64,000 nt of DNA from Alphaproteobacteria bacterium. GTDB lineage: Bacteria; Pseudomonadota; Alphaproteobacteria; Sphingomonadales; Kordiimonadaceae. The position numbers and the translations under genes were made by a program. The stretch lies in assembly GCA_013372975.1 (NCBI GenBank), contig JABXIS010000006.1:20741-84740 (forward strand), given 5' to 3'. Under the pieces are notes generated by a model. The model was not told the origin of the DNA and made no database searches. It saw nothing but the letters and a program-made list of their open reading frames with translations. This document shows positions 47,792-57,363 of the stretch, one piece after another. Within the stretch, counting starts at the first letter, position 1. Each line of letters begins with the position of its first letter.

Positions 47792-48052
47792 ATGAGCGAC
47801 TTGGAAAAACAGTTGCAGGATTACCGGCTGACCACAGCGCATATCTATTATTACCGACCAGATTTTGAACGGCTATTGCAGGAATATATCTGGCAGGAGC
47901 TGGATATAGCGCCCCGTTTTCCGGTGCTCAGAAAATTTCTGGATTTCTGGGACAAGAACCTGGATGGCAAATTGCACTCTGTAAGGGTCGCTTCCCTGGA
48001 ATTGATTAAGCCCGCCGAAATGAAGGTCGCTGACAGTCTTATCCTTCACTGA
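47792..48052 (+). CDS. usg: Usg family protein
   Basis: 86 residues from the second of two ATGs; it has the better ribosome-site spacing (GGAGG 6 nt upstream). Matches the alphaproteobacterial Usg family: 'DLEKQLQDYRLTTAHIYYYR', 'YIWQELDIAPRFPVLRKFLD', 'LHSVRVASLELIKPAE'. The family was first noted beside tryptophan-synthesis genes; its function is unknown. Here it stands alone, between the acyl-CoA dehydrogenase and the convergent molybdenum-hydroxylase genes. Confidence 0.93.
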   Translation: MSDLEKQLQDYRLTTAHIYYYRPDFERLLQEYIWQELDIAPRFPVLRKFLDFWDKNLDGKLHSVRVASLELIKPAEMKVADSLILH

Positions 48053-48085
48053 TGATTGGGAGGCACAGCCTCCCAATCCCTTACT

Positions 48086-50335
48086 TTATGCAAACCAATA
48101 TCCATGCTTCTTGAGCGGAAGTCTCCGAATACGTTCGCCGTTTGCCGCGAAAACTGCGTTCGTGACAGCAGGAAACAGCGGCGGCACACCCGGTTCACCA
48201 ACGCCACCAGGTGCTTCATCATTTTCCATGATATGAACGACGATCTCAGGCGTGTCATACATGCGCACCATCTCATAAGACGGAAAGTTTTCTTCAACAA
48301 CGCGACCGCCTTCGATCGTGATTTCACCATGCATTGCAGCGGAAAGTGCGAAGATGATTCCGCCTTCCATCTGCGCCCTGATAGTATCCGGGTTTACGGT
48401 CACACCACAGTCAACAACGCAGGTAACGCGCTCAACACGCATACCCCTCTCTGCATCGACAGAGATTTCCGCTACCTGCCCGACAAAACTGCGGAACGAG
48501 GGATGAAACGCCACACCACGGGCTTTGCCGTCACCACTATCCCATCCCGAGAGGTCACGCAGCTTGGCCATCAGTGCGCTCAACCGGGTGTCGTGGGCCA
48601 GCAAACGTTCTCTGTAGGTAAAAGGGTCAACCCCAGCCTTGTGTGCAAGCTCGTCAACAAAACTTTCTACAAAGAAAGCGTTGTTGGAGTGGCCAACACT
48701 GCGCCAACTACCGACTGGAACCGGTAATTCCACGGCCGAATTGGCCACCCTGCGGGCGCCAAAGGCGTAGGGATGATGCCGCACCCCTTCCACATTCCCC
48801 TGGTCCTTGAGGCCATCTTCCTCGATGGGCATATTCCGGCGGCTGAACGCCTGCATCACGGACTGGATACCCAATTTGTAATCAAACGCCTCAGGCATGC
48901 CTGTACTGCCCAGTGCCGCGCGCACCCGCGCAACTGCGGCGGGACGGTACATATCGTGCTGTATGTCTTCCTCGCGAGACCAGATCAGTTTCACGGGCCG
49001 CCCCGGCATTGTCGCTGCCAATTGCACTACCTGCGCGCCGACATCCAGCTCAATCTTGCGACCAAAACCACCGCCGGTGAGCATGGTATGGCTGGTAACT
49101 TCCTTCAGGTCTTTGATATTGCGATCAGCTGCCCAGTCCATCGTTAACGGCGCCTGACTGGAAGACCACATTTCCACCTTGCCATCCTGAACAAGCGCGG
49201 TACACGCCATTGGCTCCATACAGGCGTGAGCCAGATAGGGTGTTTCATACCGCGCCTCAAAGGTCTCAAGGGTAGAGAGTTTGGTATCGACACTTCCCTC
49301 TTCTTCAAAAACATGGGTCTCACCCGCATCCACCGCCATATTGAGGGCCGCGGAAATGTCTTTACTGGACAGCTTTTCGTCACCGCCCTTGAAGGTGACT
49401 TTCACAAGCCTCAACGCTTTTTTGGCGTAATAATAGCTTTCTGCAATCACTCCCACAGCATTGCCCAGGTTCACAACTTTATGGACGCCCCGGGCCGCCA
49501 TTGCGGCGGTATCATCAAAAGACGCGACCATACCGCCAAAAACCGGGCTCTGCATAACCGTAGCAAACAGCATGTTCGGTAAGTTGACATCCACACCAAA
49601 AACCGCCTCGCCTCGTGTCTTGGCCGGAATATCGACGCGGGGATGAGGCTTGCCCACCAAGCGAAACTGCTTGCGCGGTTTGAGAGGAATATCCCGATCC
49701 GGTGACATGCTCGCCGCACGTTCCGCCAAGTCGCCATAGCCCAGGCGCTCGCCGGTTTGAGTGTTGATCACAGAGCCATTCTCGGCCCTCAAGTTCGCAA
49801 TCGAGGTCGCCCACCGCTCTGCTGCGGCTTTCAGGAGCATGGATCGTGCCGCAGCCCCCGCCCTGCGCAGCGGTGTATAAGCATCCACCACACTTGTACT
49901 GCCACCTGTACCGATATAGGGGACAAGGCTAAAAACTTTCTTGCCAAGCCAGTCCGCCGCGCCACTTAGTTCCTCAGGCCGCTTGCGAAGCGCCAGAACA
50001 TAATTTGTATAAACCGGCAACGCTTCCGTGGGGTGAATAACGCTCACATTCCCTGCATCCAGGGAAACTTCAAGCTCCTCCGCAATCAGCATGGGCAAGC
50101 TCGTGAAAACACCCTGGCCCATTTCGGTTCGTGGTATAGCGAAGGTTATGTGTCCGTCGGGTGTTATCCGTACCCAGGCATTCAGCCCGATGGTACCATC
50201 CTCACGGAGGGCGCCATCAAGGCCATCTGTATCAACCGTTGAAAGGAAGCCAACGCCAATAGCCATGCCGGCGGCCAACGTGCCCCCGACGGCTGCGCCC
50301 CCAATCATAAATCCGCGACGTGTGAACTTAACCAT
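48086..50335 (-). CDS. Molybdopterin-binding subunit of a xanthine-dehydrogenase-family oxidoreductase (IorB/aldehyde oxidase type)
   Basis: 749 residues; the ATG at 50335 follows GGAGG, while an in-frame GTG six bases earlier lacks one. A twin-arginine signal '[15 protein letters not shown]' sends it to the periplasm. '[20 protein letters not shown]' and '[22 protein letters not shown]' match the large subunit of isoquinoline 1-oxidoreductase-type enzymes. Needs molybdopterin cofactor. Overlaps its [2Fe-2S] subunit gene by 8 bp, showing that they form one enzyme. Substrate unknown (aldehyde or N-heterocycle). Confidence 0.92.
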   Translation of the reverse strand: MVKFTRRGFMIGGAAVGGTLAAGMAIGVGFLSTVDTDGLDGALREDGTIGLNAWVRITPDGHITFAIPRTEMGQGVFTSLPMLIAEELEVSLDAGNVSVIHPTEALPVYTNYVLALRKRPEELSGAADWLGKKVFSLVPYIGTGGSTSVVDAYTPLRRAGAAARSMLLKAAAERWATSIANLRAENGSVINTQTGERLGYGDLAERAASMSPDRDIPLKPRKQFRLVGKPHPRVDIPAKTRGEAVFGVDVNLPNMLFATVMQSPVFGGMVASFDDTAAMAARGVHKVVNLGNAVGVIAESYYYAKKALRLVKVTFKGGDEKLSSKDISAALNMAVDAGETHVFEEEGSVDTKLSTLETFEARYETPYLAHACMEPMACTALVQDGKVEMWSSSQAPLTMDWAADRNIKDLKEVTSHTMLTGGGFGRKIELDVGAQVVQLAATMPGRPVKLIWSREEDIQHDMYRPAAVARVRAALGSTGMPEAFDYKLGIQSVMQAFSRRNMPIEEDGLKDQGNVEGVRHHPYAFGARRVANSAVELPVPVGSWRSVGHSNNAFFVESFVDELAHKAGVDPFTYRERLLAHDTRLSALMAKLRDLSGWDSGDGKARGVAFHPSFRSFVGQVAEISVDAERGMRVERVTCVVDCGVTVNPDTIRAQMEGGIIFALSAAMHGEITIEGGRVVEENFPSYEMVRMYDTPEIVVHIMENDEAPGGVGEPGVPPLFPAVTNAVFAANGERIRRLPLKKHGYWFA

Positions 50336-50798
50336 GAACACCTCCCATCTGCGCCGCTTTCTTGATCGCTTTCCTGATCCGTGGATAGGTACCGCAGCGG
50401 CAGATATTGGTCATCGCTGCGTCAATTTCCTCATCTGTAGGATCGGGATTGTCTGCCAACAACGCGGTCGCAGCCATGATCATGCCCGACTGGCAATAGC
50501 CGCATTGCGGTACCTGCTCCTTGATCCAGGCCGCCTGCACCGCCGTTTGCCCACCCTCTGGCGACAATCCTTCTATGGTTCGCACATCCGCACCAGCCAC
50601 CGCCTCAAGCGGCAAGGAACAACTGCGCATGGGCACACCATCCACATGAACTGTGCAGGCACCACAGGCACCGATGCCGCAACCAAACTTGGTTCCGGTT
50701 AACATCATACGATCGCGCAGGTACCACAGAAGCGGCATATCTGGATCATCGCCTGCCTTGGCAGGCAGGCCATTTACGGTGAATTCAATGTCTGTCAT
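50328..50798 (-). CDS. [2Fe-2S] subunit of the molybdenum hydroxylase (IorA type)
   Basis: 156 residues from the Met at 50798 ([14 protein letters not shown]). The plant-type ferredoxin cluster uses Cys40, Cys45, Cys48 and Cys60 ('[19 protein letters not shown]'), and the second cluster Cys99, Cys102, Cys133 and Cys135 ('[10 protein letters not shown]', '[10 protein letters not shown]'). It passes electrons from the molybdopterin subunit encoded immediately downstream (8-bp overlap). No FAD subunit is adjacent, which fits the two-subunit IorAB-like arrangement that delivers electrons to a cytochrome-type acceptor. Confidence 0.95.
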   Translation of the reverse strand: MTDIEFTVNGLPAKAGDDPDMPLLWYLRDRMMLTGTKFGCGIGACGACTVHVDGVPMRSCSLPLEAVAGADVRTIEGLSPEGGQTAVQAAWIKEQVPQCGYCQSGMIMAATALLADNPDPTDEEIDAAMTNICRCGTYPRIRKAIKKAAQMGGVHG

Positions 50799-50965
50799 GG
50801 CAGAGCCCCATAATTGAAACGCTTTCACACTTTACAGCAAAAGCGAAAGTTGCCAAGATTAAATTACCCACGGTAACTTATTTGCCTACAACTCGCCATT
50901 TTGTGATCACATTTTTGGCCGTACTAGCGTATAGTTTAGCACAAGAGCTTAAATGGAGAGGGAAT

Positions 50966-51421
50966 ATGCTTAAAATTGTGATCTCAAAAATCGTTATGCC
51001 CTGCCTGATTTTATCGTCCGCAGTTGCCGCTACCGATAGTGAACACCCGCAGAAAATGTCCAAAGAGGAAATTGCGGGCGCAATATTCAAGGATAAGCGC
51101 CTTGTTGTTCATACGTATCAGGGCGAAGCAGGCCCCTATGAAACCGAAGACGTCGAAACATTCCTGTCTAGCGACAGAAAGTTTGACAGCGGCATGTACC
51201 GTTCAGGCGCCGTACGCATGACGCTCGACCCCTATGGCGTCGATGAGTTTATGTATTTTCTGGAAGGTGGTGTCACCCTTACATCCAAGGACGGCACGGT
51301 AACCGAAATCAAGGCAGGTGATGCTGTAACCATCGGAAAAGAGTGGCAAGGCACTTGGGATACCAAGGGCTATACCAAGATATATGTGATTTATTCCCCT
51401 ACCCCGATGACCGGAGAATAG
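50966..51421 (+). CDS. Secreted cupin-domain protein
   Basis: 151 residues from the ATG at 50966 (GGAGAGGG upstream); the frame is open to 50882, but the signal peptide only fits this start ('ISKIVMPCLILSSAVAAT'). The C-terminal half matches the cupin_3 (DUF861) type: 'DEFMYFLEGGVTLTSKDGTV', 'AGDAVTIGKEWQGTWDTKGY', with the 'G.W' motif of (S)-ureidoglycine-hydrolase-like cupins. The usual metal-binding His residues are not obvious, so catalysis is doubtful. Perhaps a binding protein. The Lrp regulator lies downstream, convergent. Confidence 0.82.
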   Translation: MLKIVISKIVMPCLILSSAVAATDSEHPQKMSKEEIAGAIFKDKRLVVHTYQGEAGPYETEDVETFLSSDRKFDSGMYRSGAVRMTLDPYGVDEFMYFLEGGVTLTSKDGTVTEIKAGDAVTIGKEWQGTWDTKGYTKIYVIYSPTPMTGE

Positions 51422-51430
51422 ACAATAGCG

Positions 51431-51937
51431 TCATGGTGCGTCTGGCACGAGCTGACGCACCGGATATCCGCCAAATCGTTTGCAATCCTCCAAAACAGGA
51501 AGCGTGTTGAGCTTGACCACACCAATTTCCGCGCCCAGAATTTCATCTGACAAAGCCCGTAGTTGCGCCATGTCCCGCACCACAACATGCAGCAGATAAT
51601 CGAACGTGGCACCAAGCATGAACGCGGAAACAATTTCGTCTCGAGAGTCGATATATTTGCCAAATTTATCGAAGTCTTCAGGGAAATGGCTTTCCAGCGT
51701 TACTTCCATGAAAGCCGATAGTACCGGCCCGATCTTATCAAGCGCAACGTTCGCTCTGTATCCATCAACATACCCCTCTTCTTCGAGGCGGCGCGTACGC
51801 GTAAGGCAGGCGCTAGGTGAAAGTGCTACCCGATCTGCCAGCTCCTGGTTTGTAATCCTGCCATTTTCCTGCAGGCAAGCCAAAATATTGAGATTGATAC
51901 GATCCAGCTTCACGATGCCTTGACCCCTTTCGAACAT
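51431..51937 (-). CDS. Lrp/AsnC family transcriptional regulator
   Basis: 168 residues from the ATG at 51937; a TTG at 51946 and a GTG at 51913 are alternative starts. The N-terminal HTH reads 'LDRINLNILACLQENGRITN' and 'QELADRVALSPSACLTRTRR'. The C-terminal RAM domain contains 'AFMEVTLESHFPEDFDKF' and 'GATFDYLLHVVVRD', the effector-binding 'G-x-x-D-y-l' motif. Probably senses an amino acid. It is convergent with the cupin gene, so regulation of the cupin is not suggested by orientation. Confidence 0.93.
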   Translation of the reverse strand: MFERGQGIVKLDRINLNILACLQENGRITNQELADRVALSPSACLTRTRRLEEEGYVDGYRANVALDKIGPVLSAFMEVTLESHFPEDFDKFGKYIDSRDEIVSAFMLGATFDYLLHVVVRDMAQLRALSDEILGAEIGVVKLNTLPVLEDCKRFGGYPVRQLVPDAP

Positions 51938-52156
51938 ATCGATCAAAACCGCAACTCCTGCGGCCTATCACCTACCAAAAGGTGAAGCGACAACACACCT
52001 ATAACAAAGAAGCGCGGCGACGAATACCTTTAAAAGCAAGAGCACTAAAGGAAAAATAGCTACTGGCCTTCCTTAAATTACCTGGGAGAGCTAGCTTGCA
52101 AGGACCGAAGAATCTGCTGCAAAAGCTGTGAAACACCAGCCAAGACCACAGAGATA

Positions 52157-52186
52157 TAAAAAAGGCGAGCCTAGGCCCGCCCTTTC
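52157..52186 (-). terminator. Terminator downstream of the TerB-like gene
   Basis: Minus strand: AAGGGCGGGCC / GGCTCGCCTT around TA, followed by TTTTTTAT (one G-T pair). About 20 bp past the TerB-like stop. Confidence 0.85.
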
Positions 52187-52207
52187 AACAATCTGCTTTG
52201 TCCGGGC

Positions 52208-52639
52208 CTATTCGAGACCGGCAACGTCCGCGTGGCTTAGCCCAAGCGACTTAACAACACCATTGAAGAATTCCACTTCAAATGGGCTAACCTTGCCATC
52301 CGCCTTCAAGACTTCCGCCAGCGCCGTAACGATCGCGCAGCGCTCCGCCGCGTCAACCTTACCGGCCACCTTGGACAGATACTTTTCAAGCGACCCTTCT
52401 TCATACAGAGCCGAGTTTGCAGCGACACGAATATCCTTTTCGCTAACCTCTTCACCGACACGCTCGCTCAGTATTTTTTGAACAGTCGCCACTTCAAGGC
52501 CAGCGACGTTAGAATCTGCTGCAGTGGCACGGGTCAGGGTCATAAACAGCGCTTCACGGATCAATTCCTGTTTTTCCGCACCACTCACCTCTTTTCCGCG
52601 AAACAGCCCCACAATTGTTTCAAGCTGCATTAGCGACAT
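52208..52639 (-). CDS. TerB-like (tellurite-resistance TerB family) protein
   Basis: 143 residues, all-helical, with the TerB motif ('AADSNVAGLEVATVQKIL', 'VLKADGKVSPFEVEFFN') where Asp and Glu residues can bind metal ions. GGAGGGG lies 7 nt upstream of the ATG. Likely cytoplasmic. No other ter genes are near, so a tellurite role is not implied; stress signalling is only a guess. Own terminator, single gene. Confidence 0.82.
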   Translation of the reverse strand: MSLMQLETIVGLFRGKEVSGAEKQELIREALFMTLTRATAADSNVAGLEVATVQKILSERVGEEVSEKDIRVAANSALYEEGSLEKYLSKVAGKVDAAERCAIVTALAEVLKADGKVSPFEVEFFNGVVKSLGLSHADVAGLE

Positions 52640-52935
52640 ACTACTACCCCTCCGTAAAGAAACTTTGTTAAATATACAGTTATGTCAGATACCAGCCTAA
52701 ATCAGCAGACTGGTCAAGCCCGACTTACACATTCACCCTACTATCTACTCGCTTATGGCGTCATCAATCAAGCTTTGGCGTGCAACGGAACCGGTTTCAT
52801 GGAAATCCACCATAAAAAACTATATCTTTAGTCAGAATCTGATACTAGTGACTTCAGGCTATTTTTTGTTAACCATGAAAGCGCGTTGCTGAGTAACCCT
52901 ATATAATGCTTTGTGTTTTAGGAACACGAAAAGAA

Positions 52936-53604
52936 ATGACTTACACCTATAAATATCCCCATCCTGCTGTTACGACCGACATCGTGATTTTCACGGTTCG
53001 TGAGGGTGCATTGAATGTTTTGCTAATCAAACGCGGTGGTGACCCTTATGTGGGGAGCTGGGCCCTGCCCGGCGGTTTCGTTCGCATCGACGAAAGCCTC
53101 GATGAGTGCGCCAAACGTGAACTTGCTGAGGAAACAGGTCTATCCGACGTATACCTGGAACAATTATATAGTTTTGGTGAACCCCAACGAGATCCGCGGG
53201 AAAGAGTTATTAGTGTTGCTTACTACACCCTAACACCTTCGGAAAACAGGGAACTCAAGGCGGGAACGGACGCGACTGAAGCCGAATGGCATCCCGTTTC
53301 CAAGCTACCAGCGTTGGCATTTGATCATAGCGACATTATTGAATTGGCACAAAAGCGCCTGGCTGCAAAAATGGAATATTCCACAATAGGCCTGCAGTTT
53401 ATGCCCGAGGAGTTCACGCTTTCCCAATTGCAGGTGGTATATGAACAGGCTATTGGCCGGGAGCTGGACAAACGCAACTTCAGGAAATGGATTTTATCGC
53501 TCGACCTGATTGAGGAAACGGGCAAGAAGTTTTCGAAGGGCGCACACCGCCCCGCCATGCTGTACCGCATCATTAAGCCTGGGCAAGTCGAGATTATTCG
53601 CTAA
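52936..53604 (+). CDS. NrtR-like Nudix transcriptional regulator, Nudix box intact
   Basis: 222 residues from the ATG at 52936 (MTYTYKYPHPAVTTDIVIF); a frame opening at 52906 lacks the family N-terminus. An N-terminal Nudix domain holds a complete Nudix box: Gly47, Glu53, then R-E-L-x-E-E-x-G-L at 61-69. A C-terminal winged-helix domain (about 150-222, 'RNFRKWILSLDLIEETGKKF') is as in the NAD-metabolism repressor NrtR and related ADP-ribose-responsive regulators. In regulatory members the box is often degenerate; here it looks able to cleave. It lies 21 bp upstream of the TIR gene, so it may sense or destroy the ADP-ribose a TIR domain would release. Confidence 0.88.
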   Translation: MTYTYKYPHPAVTTDIVIFTVREGALNVLLIKRGGDPYVGSWALPGGFVRIDESLDECAKRELAEETGLSDVYLEQLYSFGEPQRDPRERVISVAYYTLTPSENRELKAGTDATEAEWHPVSKLPALAFDHSDIIELAQKRLAAKMEYSTIGLQFMPEEFTLSQLQVVYEQAIGRELDKRNFRKWILSLDLIEETGKKFSKGAHRPAMLYRIIKPGQVEIIR

Positions 53605-53625
53605 CCTTTGAATTACTAGGCATTT

Positions 53626-55773
53626 GTGGATAGATCATTGTCCGGATTCGAATACAATGCATTTGTGTCATATAGTCACGCCGATGATCTTTGGGCGCGG
53701 TGGATACTTCGAGGCCTCGAAAGCTACCGAGTACCCCGTCACCTTGTTGGCACGGAAGGCACTCACGGCCCGATCCCCAAACGCCTAAATAAGATCTTCA
53801 GAGACAGAGAAGAACTAGCCGCAGGCCATTGTCTGGACAAGAAGATTGAAGAGGCCTTAAGGAAAAGCCAGGTCCTGCTTGTTGTTTGCTCTCCAAATGC
53901 GGCAACCTCTTATGGCGTAGCGCGCGAAATTGAGCTCTTCAAGGAGATGCGCGGCGAGGAACATATTTTCTATATTATCATTGATGGAGAGCCAAATGCG
54001 GCGGCCCGCGGCCTTGATAGTAGACTAGAATGTTTTCCCACCCCTCTGATCGGAAAGCAGGAACAGGCAACCAACCCGTATCAGGCTCCTTTAGCAGCCG
54101 ATGCCCGCCCGTCAGGTGACGGAAAAAGGCAAGCTCTTCAGAAAGTGATTGCGGGTATTTTAGGCATTAACCTTGATACTCTTGTCCGGCGGGATCTACA
54201 GCGGCGGCAACGCAGAATGGCCCTGATCACAGGAAGTGCCCTCCTAGGCATGACCCTAACCTCAGCGCTCGCTTTTCATGCATATAGATCTTCCGAGCAA
54301 TCTCTTGCTGCCTTGGCACATGCCCAAAGACAACAAGACGAAGCAGAAAGCCTGATACGATTCATTTCCGGACGGATAAATCATACTCTATGGCGCCGAG
54401 GGCAGGACGATCTGATCCGCGACATCACTGACAGGCTCATCCAGCATTATGAAGGCCAAAATAGGCCCAATATGGGTCCTGAAGAGATTTCTCGCTATGC
54501 TGCGTCGCTGGAATTTCTTGCTCGCACGCAAATGGAAAATTCGCAAAACCATAGAGTGGCAGAACTTATCGACGGTCTGGTGGAAACTACGCGGGCGCAA
54601 CTTTCCGCAAGCGCAGAAAATAAGGACAATTTGTATACGACGCATATCGGCGCTTTAGGAGTTGGCTATTTATCCAATTACCTAAGGGGTAATTTTGACG
54701 TGTGCCAGCAGATGGTAGACGAGCGCTTTGATCTGTTGAATGCGATCTTGAAGACCGGGAACACAGAAAGGCATATCAAAGGGTGGCTGTCAGATACCTA
54801 TATGGCACGAGGCCACCTGAAAATGTTGCGAGAGGCCCTTCCTGGTGAGGCTGTAACAGATATTGAGCACGGAATAAAAATTCGTCGGGAAATAGCCGAG
54901 AATAATCCACTGTGGCTTGGTTCAGTGGGGGGCGGACTGCGTTATCTCGCAAACATCTATATGGAATACGCACCAATAGCTCATGCAATCGAGAAACAGC
55001 AGGAAGCCCTGGCCAACTACAAGACGGCAGCGCAGAGCGTACCGCAGGACTTGCCAACGAAGTTCCTCCAACACAGGTTCTATTTGGAACTTGCGGACAT
55101 GAAGCTTCAGGCCGGGAACGCCAGCGGAGCGCTCGAGGCAATTGACCTTGCACAATCCGGCATGGCTCCAATAATTGAGGCACGTCCGTGGGACATTCGG
55201 AAAAAGATACATTTTCTGCTTGGTAACGCCTTGCGAGGACAACAGTCACTTCTTCTCGAGGACACCGAGATCGCCTACAGCTATCTCCATGATACCGCTA
55301 CAGAGCTTGGCTCCATTCTGGCTTCTTCAGATGAATCAAGCGACGCATTCACTTGGTTCCTTGATGTTAAGGCATGGGAAGCGAAAGCCCTCGTTCAACT
55401 AGGAAGGCACACAGAAGCATCGAAATTAGTGAACGAGATCGACATAGCGTTAAAATCCCGCCCTAAGACCTTCTTCGAAAGCCATTTTGGCCGCCGCATG
55501 ACTGCCAACTTTCTTGATGCAAGTATAGAACTTCAACGAGCGTTAGGCGAGCAGGAGGCGGCTTCTGCACTTTGCTTGCTAACCATCGAAAAATTCTGGA
55601 AGAACCAGGAAAACTATCATCCAGCCATACGTGCCACCTTACTGAAGGCGTTGGACATTCTTGGGAAAAGGGAAGAGGCAAAATTGGTATCGAACAGCTT
55701 GTATGGTCTAGGATACCGAAGTAGAGAATTCCTGGCCTTGAAAGACCGATTGGATTCTAGTTCCGGCGAATAG
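53626..55773 (+). CDS. TIR domain protein with membrane anchor and periplasmic TPR-like region
   Basis: 715 residues from a GTG start (the frame has no ATG nearby). N-terminal TIR domain (about 8-150): 'YNAFVSYSHADDLWARWILR', BB-loop region 'FRDREELAAGHCL' and Glu101 in 'CSPNAATSYGVAREIELF', the position of the NADase catalytic Glu in bacterial TIR enzymes. A basic stretch 'RRDLQRRQRRMA' precedes one membrane span (about 199-220), so TIR stays inside. A 490-residue helical region with TPR-like repeats ('ALANYKTAAQSVPQDLPTKF') lies outside. It may turn an outside signal into NAD+ cleavage; this is inference. Ends 17 bp into the convergent SBP gene. Confidence 0.85.
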   Translation: MDRSLSGFEYNAFVSYSHADDLWARWILRGLESYRVPRHLVGTEGTHGPIPKRLNKIFRDREELAAGHCLDKKIEEALRKSQVLLVVCSPNAATSYGVAREIELFKEMRGEEHIFYIIIDGEPNAAARGLDSRLECFPTPLIGKQEQATNPYQAPLAADARPSGDGKRQALQKVIAGILGINLDTLVRRDLQRRQRRMALITGSALLGMTLTSALAFHAYRSSEQSLAALAHAQRQQDEAESLIRFISGRINHTLWRRGQDDLIRDITDRLIQHYEGQNRPNMGPEEISRYAASLEFLARTQMENSQNHRVAELIDGLVETTRAQLSASAENKDNLYTTHIGALGVGYLSNYLRGNFDVCQQMVDERFDLLNAILKTGNTERHIKGWLSDTYMARGHLKMLREALPGEAVTDIEHGIKIRREIAENNPLWLGSVGGGLRYLANIYMEYAPIAHAIEKQQEALANYKTAAQSVPQDLPTKFLQHRFYLELADMKLQAGNASGALEAIDLAQSGMAPIIEARPWDIRKKIHFLLGNALRGQQSLLLEDTEIAYSYLHDTATELGSILASSDESSDAFTWFLDVKAWEAKALVQLGRHTEASKLVNEIDIALKSRPKTFFESHFGRRMTANFLDASIELQRALGEQEAASALCLLTIEKFWKNQENYHPAIRATLLKALDILGKREEAKLVSNSLYGLGYRSREFLALKDRLDSSSGE

Positions 55774-56551
55774 CGCGCCCCGATGCCAAAATCGCATGCT
55801 TATGCAGTAGAACATCAAAACCTTCCGTCGCAGCAAGTTTCACAAACAGATCCTCAAGACCCGAATGTAAAAAGGCGCAAGGAGATTTCCTGGACAAGGA
55901 AATATATACCTTCTCTTCCGTCAGAGGTTTATCGACCGCATACAAGTTGGAATCAGCAGCCCGATAATTGAAGGCAGTAACCTTTGGGGAAAACTCTCCA
56001 ACAAGGGCATAGTCAACGCGCCCAGCGGATAGCAGGCTCTCAACGTTCACAAAACTATGAACCTTCACTACCTTCAACTCGGCTGCAATAAAAGCATCGA
56101 GCGTTTTGCCCCGGCTATCGCCATTTATTACCACTCCGGTCAGAGGGATCAGGTCTTGCCAGGCATCAAAACGCACGGGATGTGATTTGCGAGCCACCAA
56201 TATTGTGCGCTCTGCTGCATATGAACCGAGGAAATGCATCCCCTCTTCTCTCTCGGGGGTTCGGTACAGAGCCGCAACAATATCGACATCGCCTCGCAAG
56301 TGTGCCTGATACACACGGGCCCAACTGGCGTGGGCAAATATCTTGCTTGAGTACCCCGCTGCTGTGGCCAATTGGCGTGCAATCTGTATCCCCGCGCCAT
56401 CAAGGCCATTATCATTGGTATAGGAAAATGGCGGATATTCCGGAGGAGCCGAAATGGTTAGATTCTGACACTGCTCGGCAATGGTCTCAGGTGAAACCAC
56501 GGCCAAATGACATACTGCAGCAAAAATAAAACAGCTGTATTTCAAAGGCAT
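55757..56551 (-). CDS. Periplasmic solute-binding-type protein (SBP_bac_3-like), orphan
   Basis: 264 residues. A signal peptide ('CFIFAAVCHLAVVSPETIAE') precedes a type II periplasmic-binding fold: 'NLTISAPPEYPPFSYTNDNG', 'AGIQIARQLATAAGY', 'GDVDIVAALYRTPERE', 'LSAGRVDYALVGEFSPKV'. No permease or ATPase genes are nearby, so it may be a free ligand sensor, as in many bacterial signalling systems. Its tail overlaps the TIR gene tail by 17 bp. Confidence 0.85.
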   Translation of the reverse strand: MPLKYSCFIFAAVCHLAVVSPETIAEQCQNLTISAPPEYPPFSYTNDNGLDGAGIQIARQLATAAGYSSKIFAHASWARVYQAHLRGDVDIVAALYRTPEREEGMHFLGSYAAERTILVARKSHPVRFDAWQDLIPLTGVVINGDSRGKTLDAFIAAELKVVKVHSFVNVESLLSAGRVDYALVGEFSPKVTAFNYRAADSNLYAVDKPLTEEKVYISLSRKSPCAFLHSGLEDLFVKLAATEGFDVLLHKHAILASGRAIRRN

Positions 56552-56614
56552 GCCATCAGGTCCCCACAGACCCCCAAGTCAGTTTTGGCACAATAGATTG
56601 ACCTGCAAGTCTCA

Positions 56615-57178
56615 CTACTCGGTTACCGGCGCGACGCCGGTAAACCGCCGGGAAAGCTCCTGAGACCGCTCAAACAACATGTAAGAGTCAAACAAAATCT
56701 CCATGGAACGCACCATAGCGTCATCTTCAGGCAACGCTTCTGTATTGCCGCCTGCGGCCGGTGCAAGGTCTGTCAACATCTGGGAAGACAAAGCATCAAG
56801 AGATTGTTCAAATTGAGATTGTGCTGTCGCAAAGACCCATGCTGTACGACCAATACCAGCTTCGATTGCCTCTTTATGTTTTTTCGACACGGCGTGGTTT
56901 CGCGCTGATGAAAAACACTTCATTGCCTGATCAGAGGCGCGCATAACCTCTCGGAAATTAATACTGAGCAATTCAATTCCATCCCGCGCCGACATGTCCG
57001 GAAGTTTGCTCACCCCCGGCAGTCCAGCTTCAAATTTATCGACATATGAACCACAGGTTTCGGCTTCCTGAACCTGACCATATGCGCCAGTTTCTGCCAA
57101 CAGCATTGCCAGTAAGGGCAAAATAAAGAGAGATTTTAACGGTATTGAATTATGATAACGGGTGTCTTCGTACCTCAT
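56615..57178 (-). CDS. Secreted helical protein, paralogue A
   Basis: 187 residues with a signal peptide (about 1-35, 'LFILPLLAMLLAETGAYGQ'). The mature part has two Cys ('TCGSYVDKFEAGLPGV', 'AMKCFSSARNHA') and helical segments. It is clearly related to the gene at 57364: both have F-x-x-A/V-Q-S-Q-F-E and 'D-M/L-APAAG' then 'MEIL-DSYM-x-ERSQEL'. Family not recognised. The tandem arrangement suggests a local duplication. Likely periplasmic. Confidence 0.78.
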   Translation of the reverse strand: MRYEDTRYHNSIPLKSLFILPLLAMLLAETGAYGQVQEAETCGSYVDKFEAGLPGVSKLPDMSARDGIELLSINFREVMRASDQAMKCFSSARNHAVSKKHKEAIEAGIGRTAWVFATAQSQFEQSLDALSSQMLTDLAPAAGGNTEALPEDDAMVRSMEILFDSYMLFERSQELSRRFTGVAPVTE

Positions 57179-57302
57179 GATCTATGCTCACTTTCTCGCG
57201 TAAGGCGAAGCAACATTGTGCCTCAAAATCGATAAAAAAACAATGAAGTCGCAGCGGTATCACACCCTCTGAGGCGCAGGCGTGGAATGTTCTTTGACCA
57301 GA

Positions 57303-57331
57303 AAAATAAAAGGCCCGCCAAAGGCGAGCCC
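57303..57331 (-). terminator. Terminator downstream of paralogue B
   Basis: Minus strand: GGCTCGCC, TTT, GGCGGGCC, then TTTTATTTT. Imperfect 8-bp stem with a clear U-rich tail, 30 bp after the stop codon of paralogue B. It separates paralogue B from paralogue A. Confidence 0.85.
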
Positions 57332-57363
57332 ATAATTACGTTTCTTTCTTTTGCCGACAGAAC

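Noticed and set aside
52830..52853. AGTCA...TGACT inverted repeat about 80 bp upstream of the Nudix gene, as a possible NrtR operator
   Set aside because: Only 5-bp arms with a 14-bp spacer. This is expected by chance and does not resemble a known NrtR site well enough to call.
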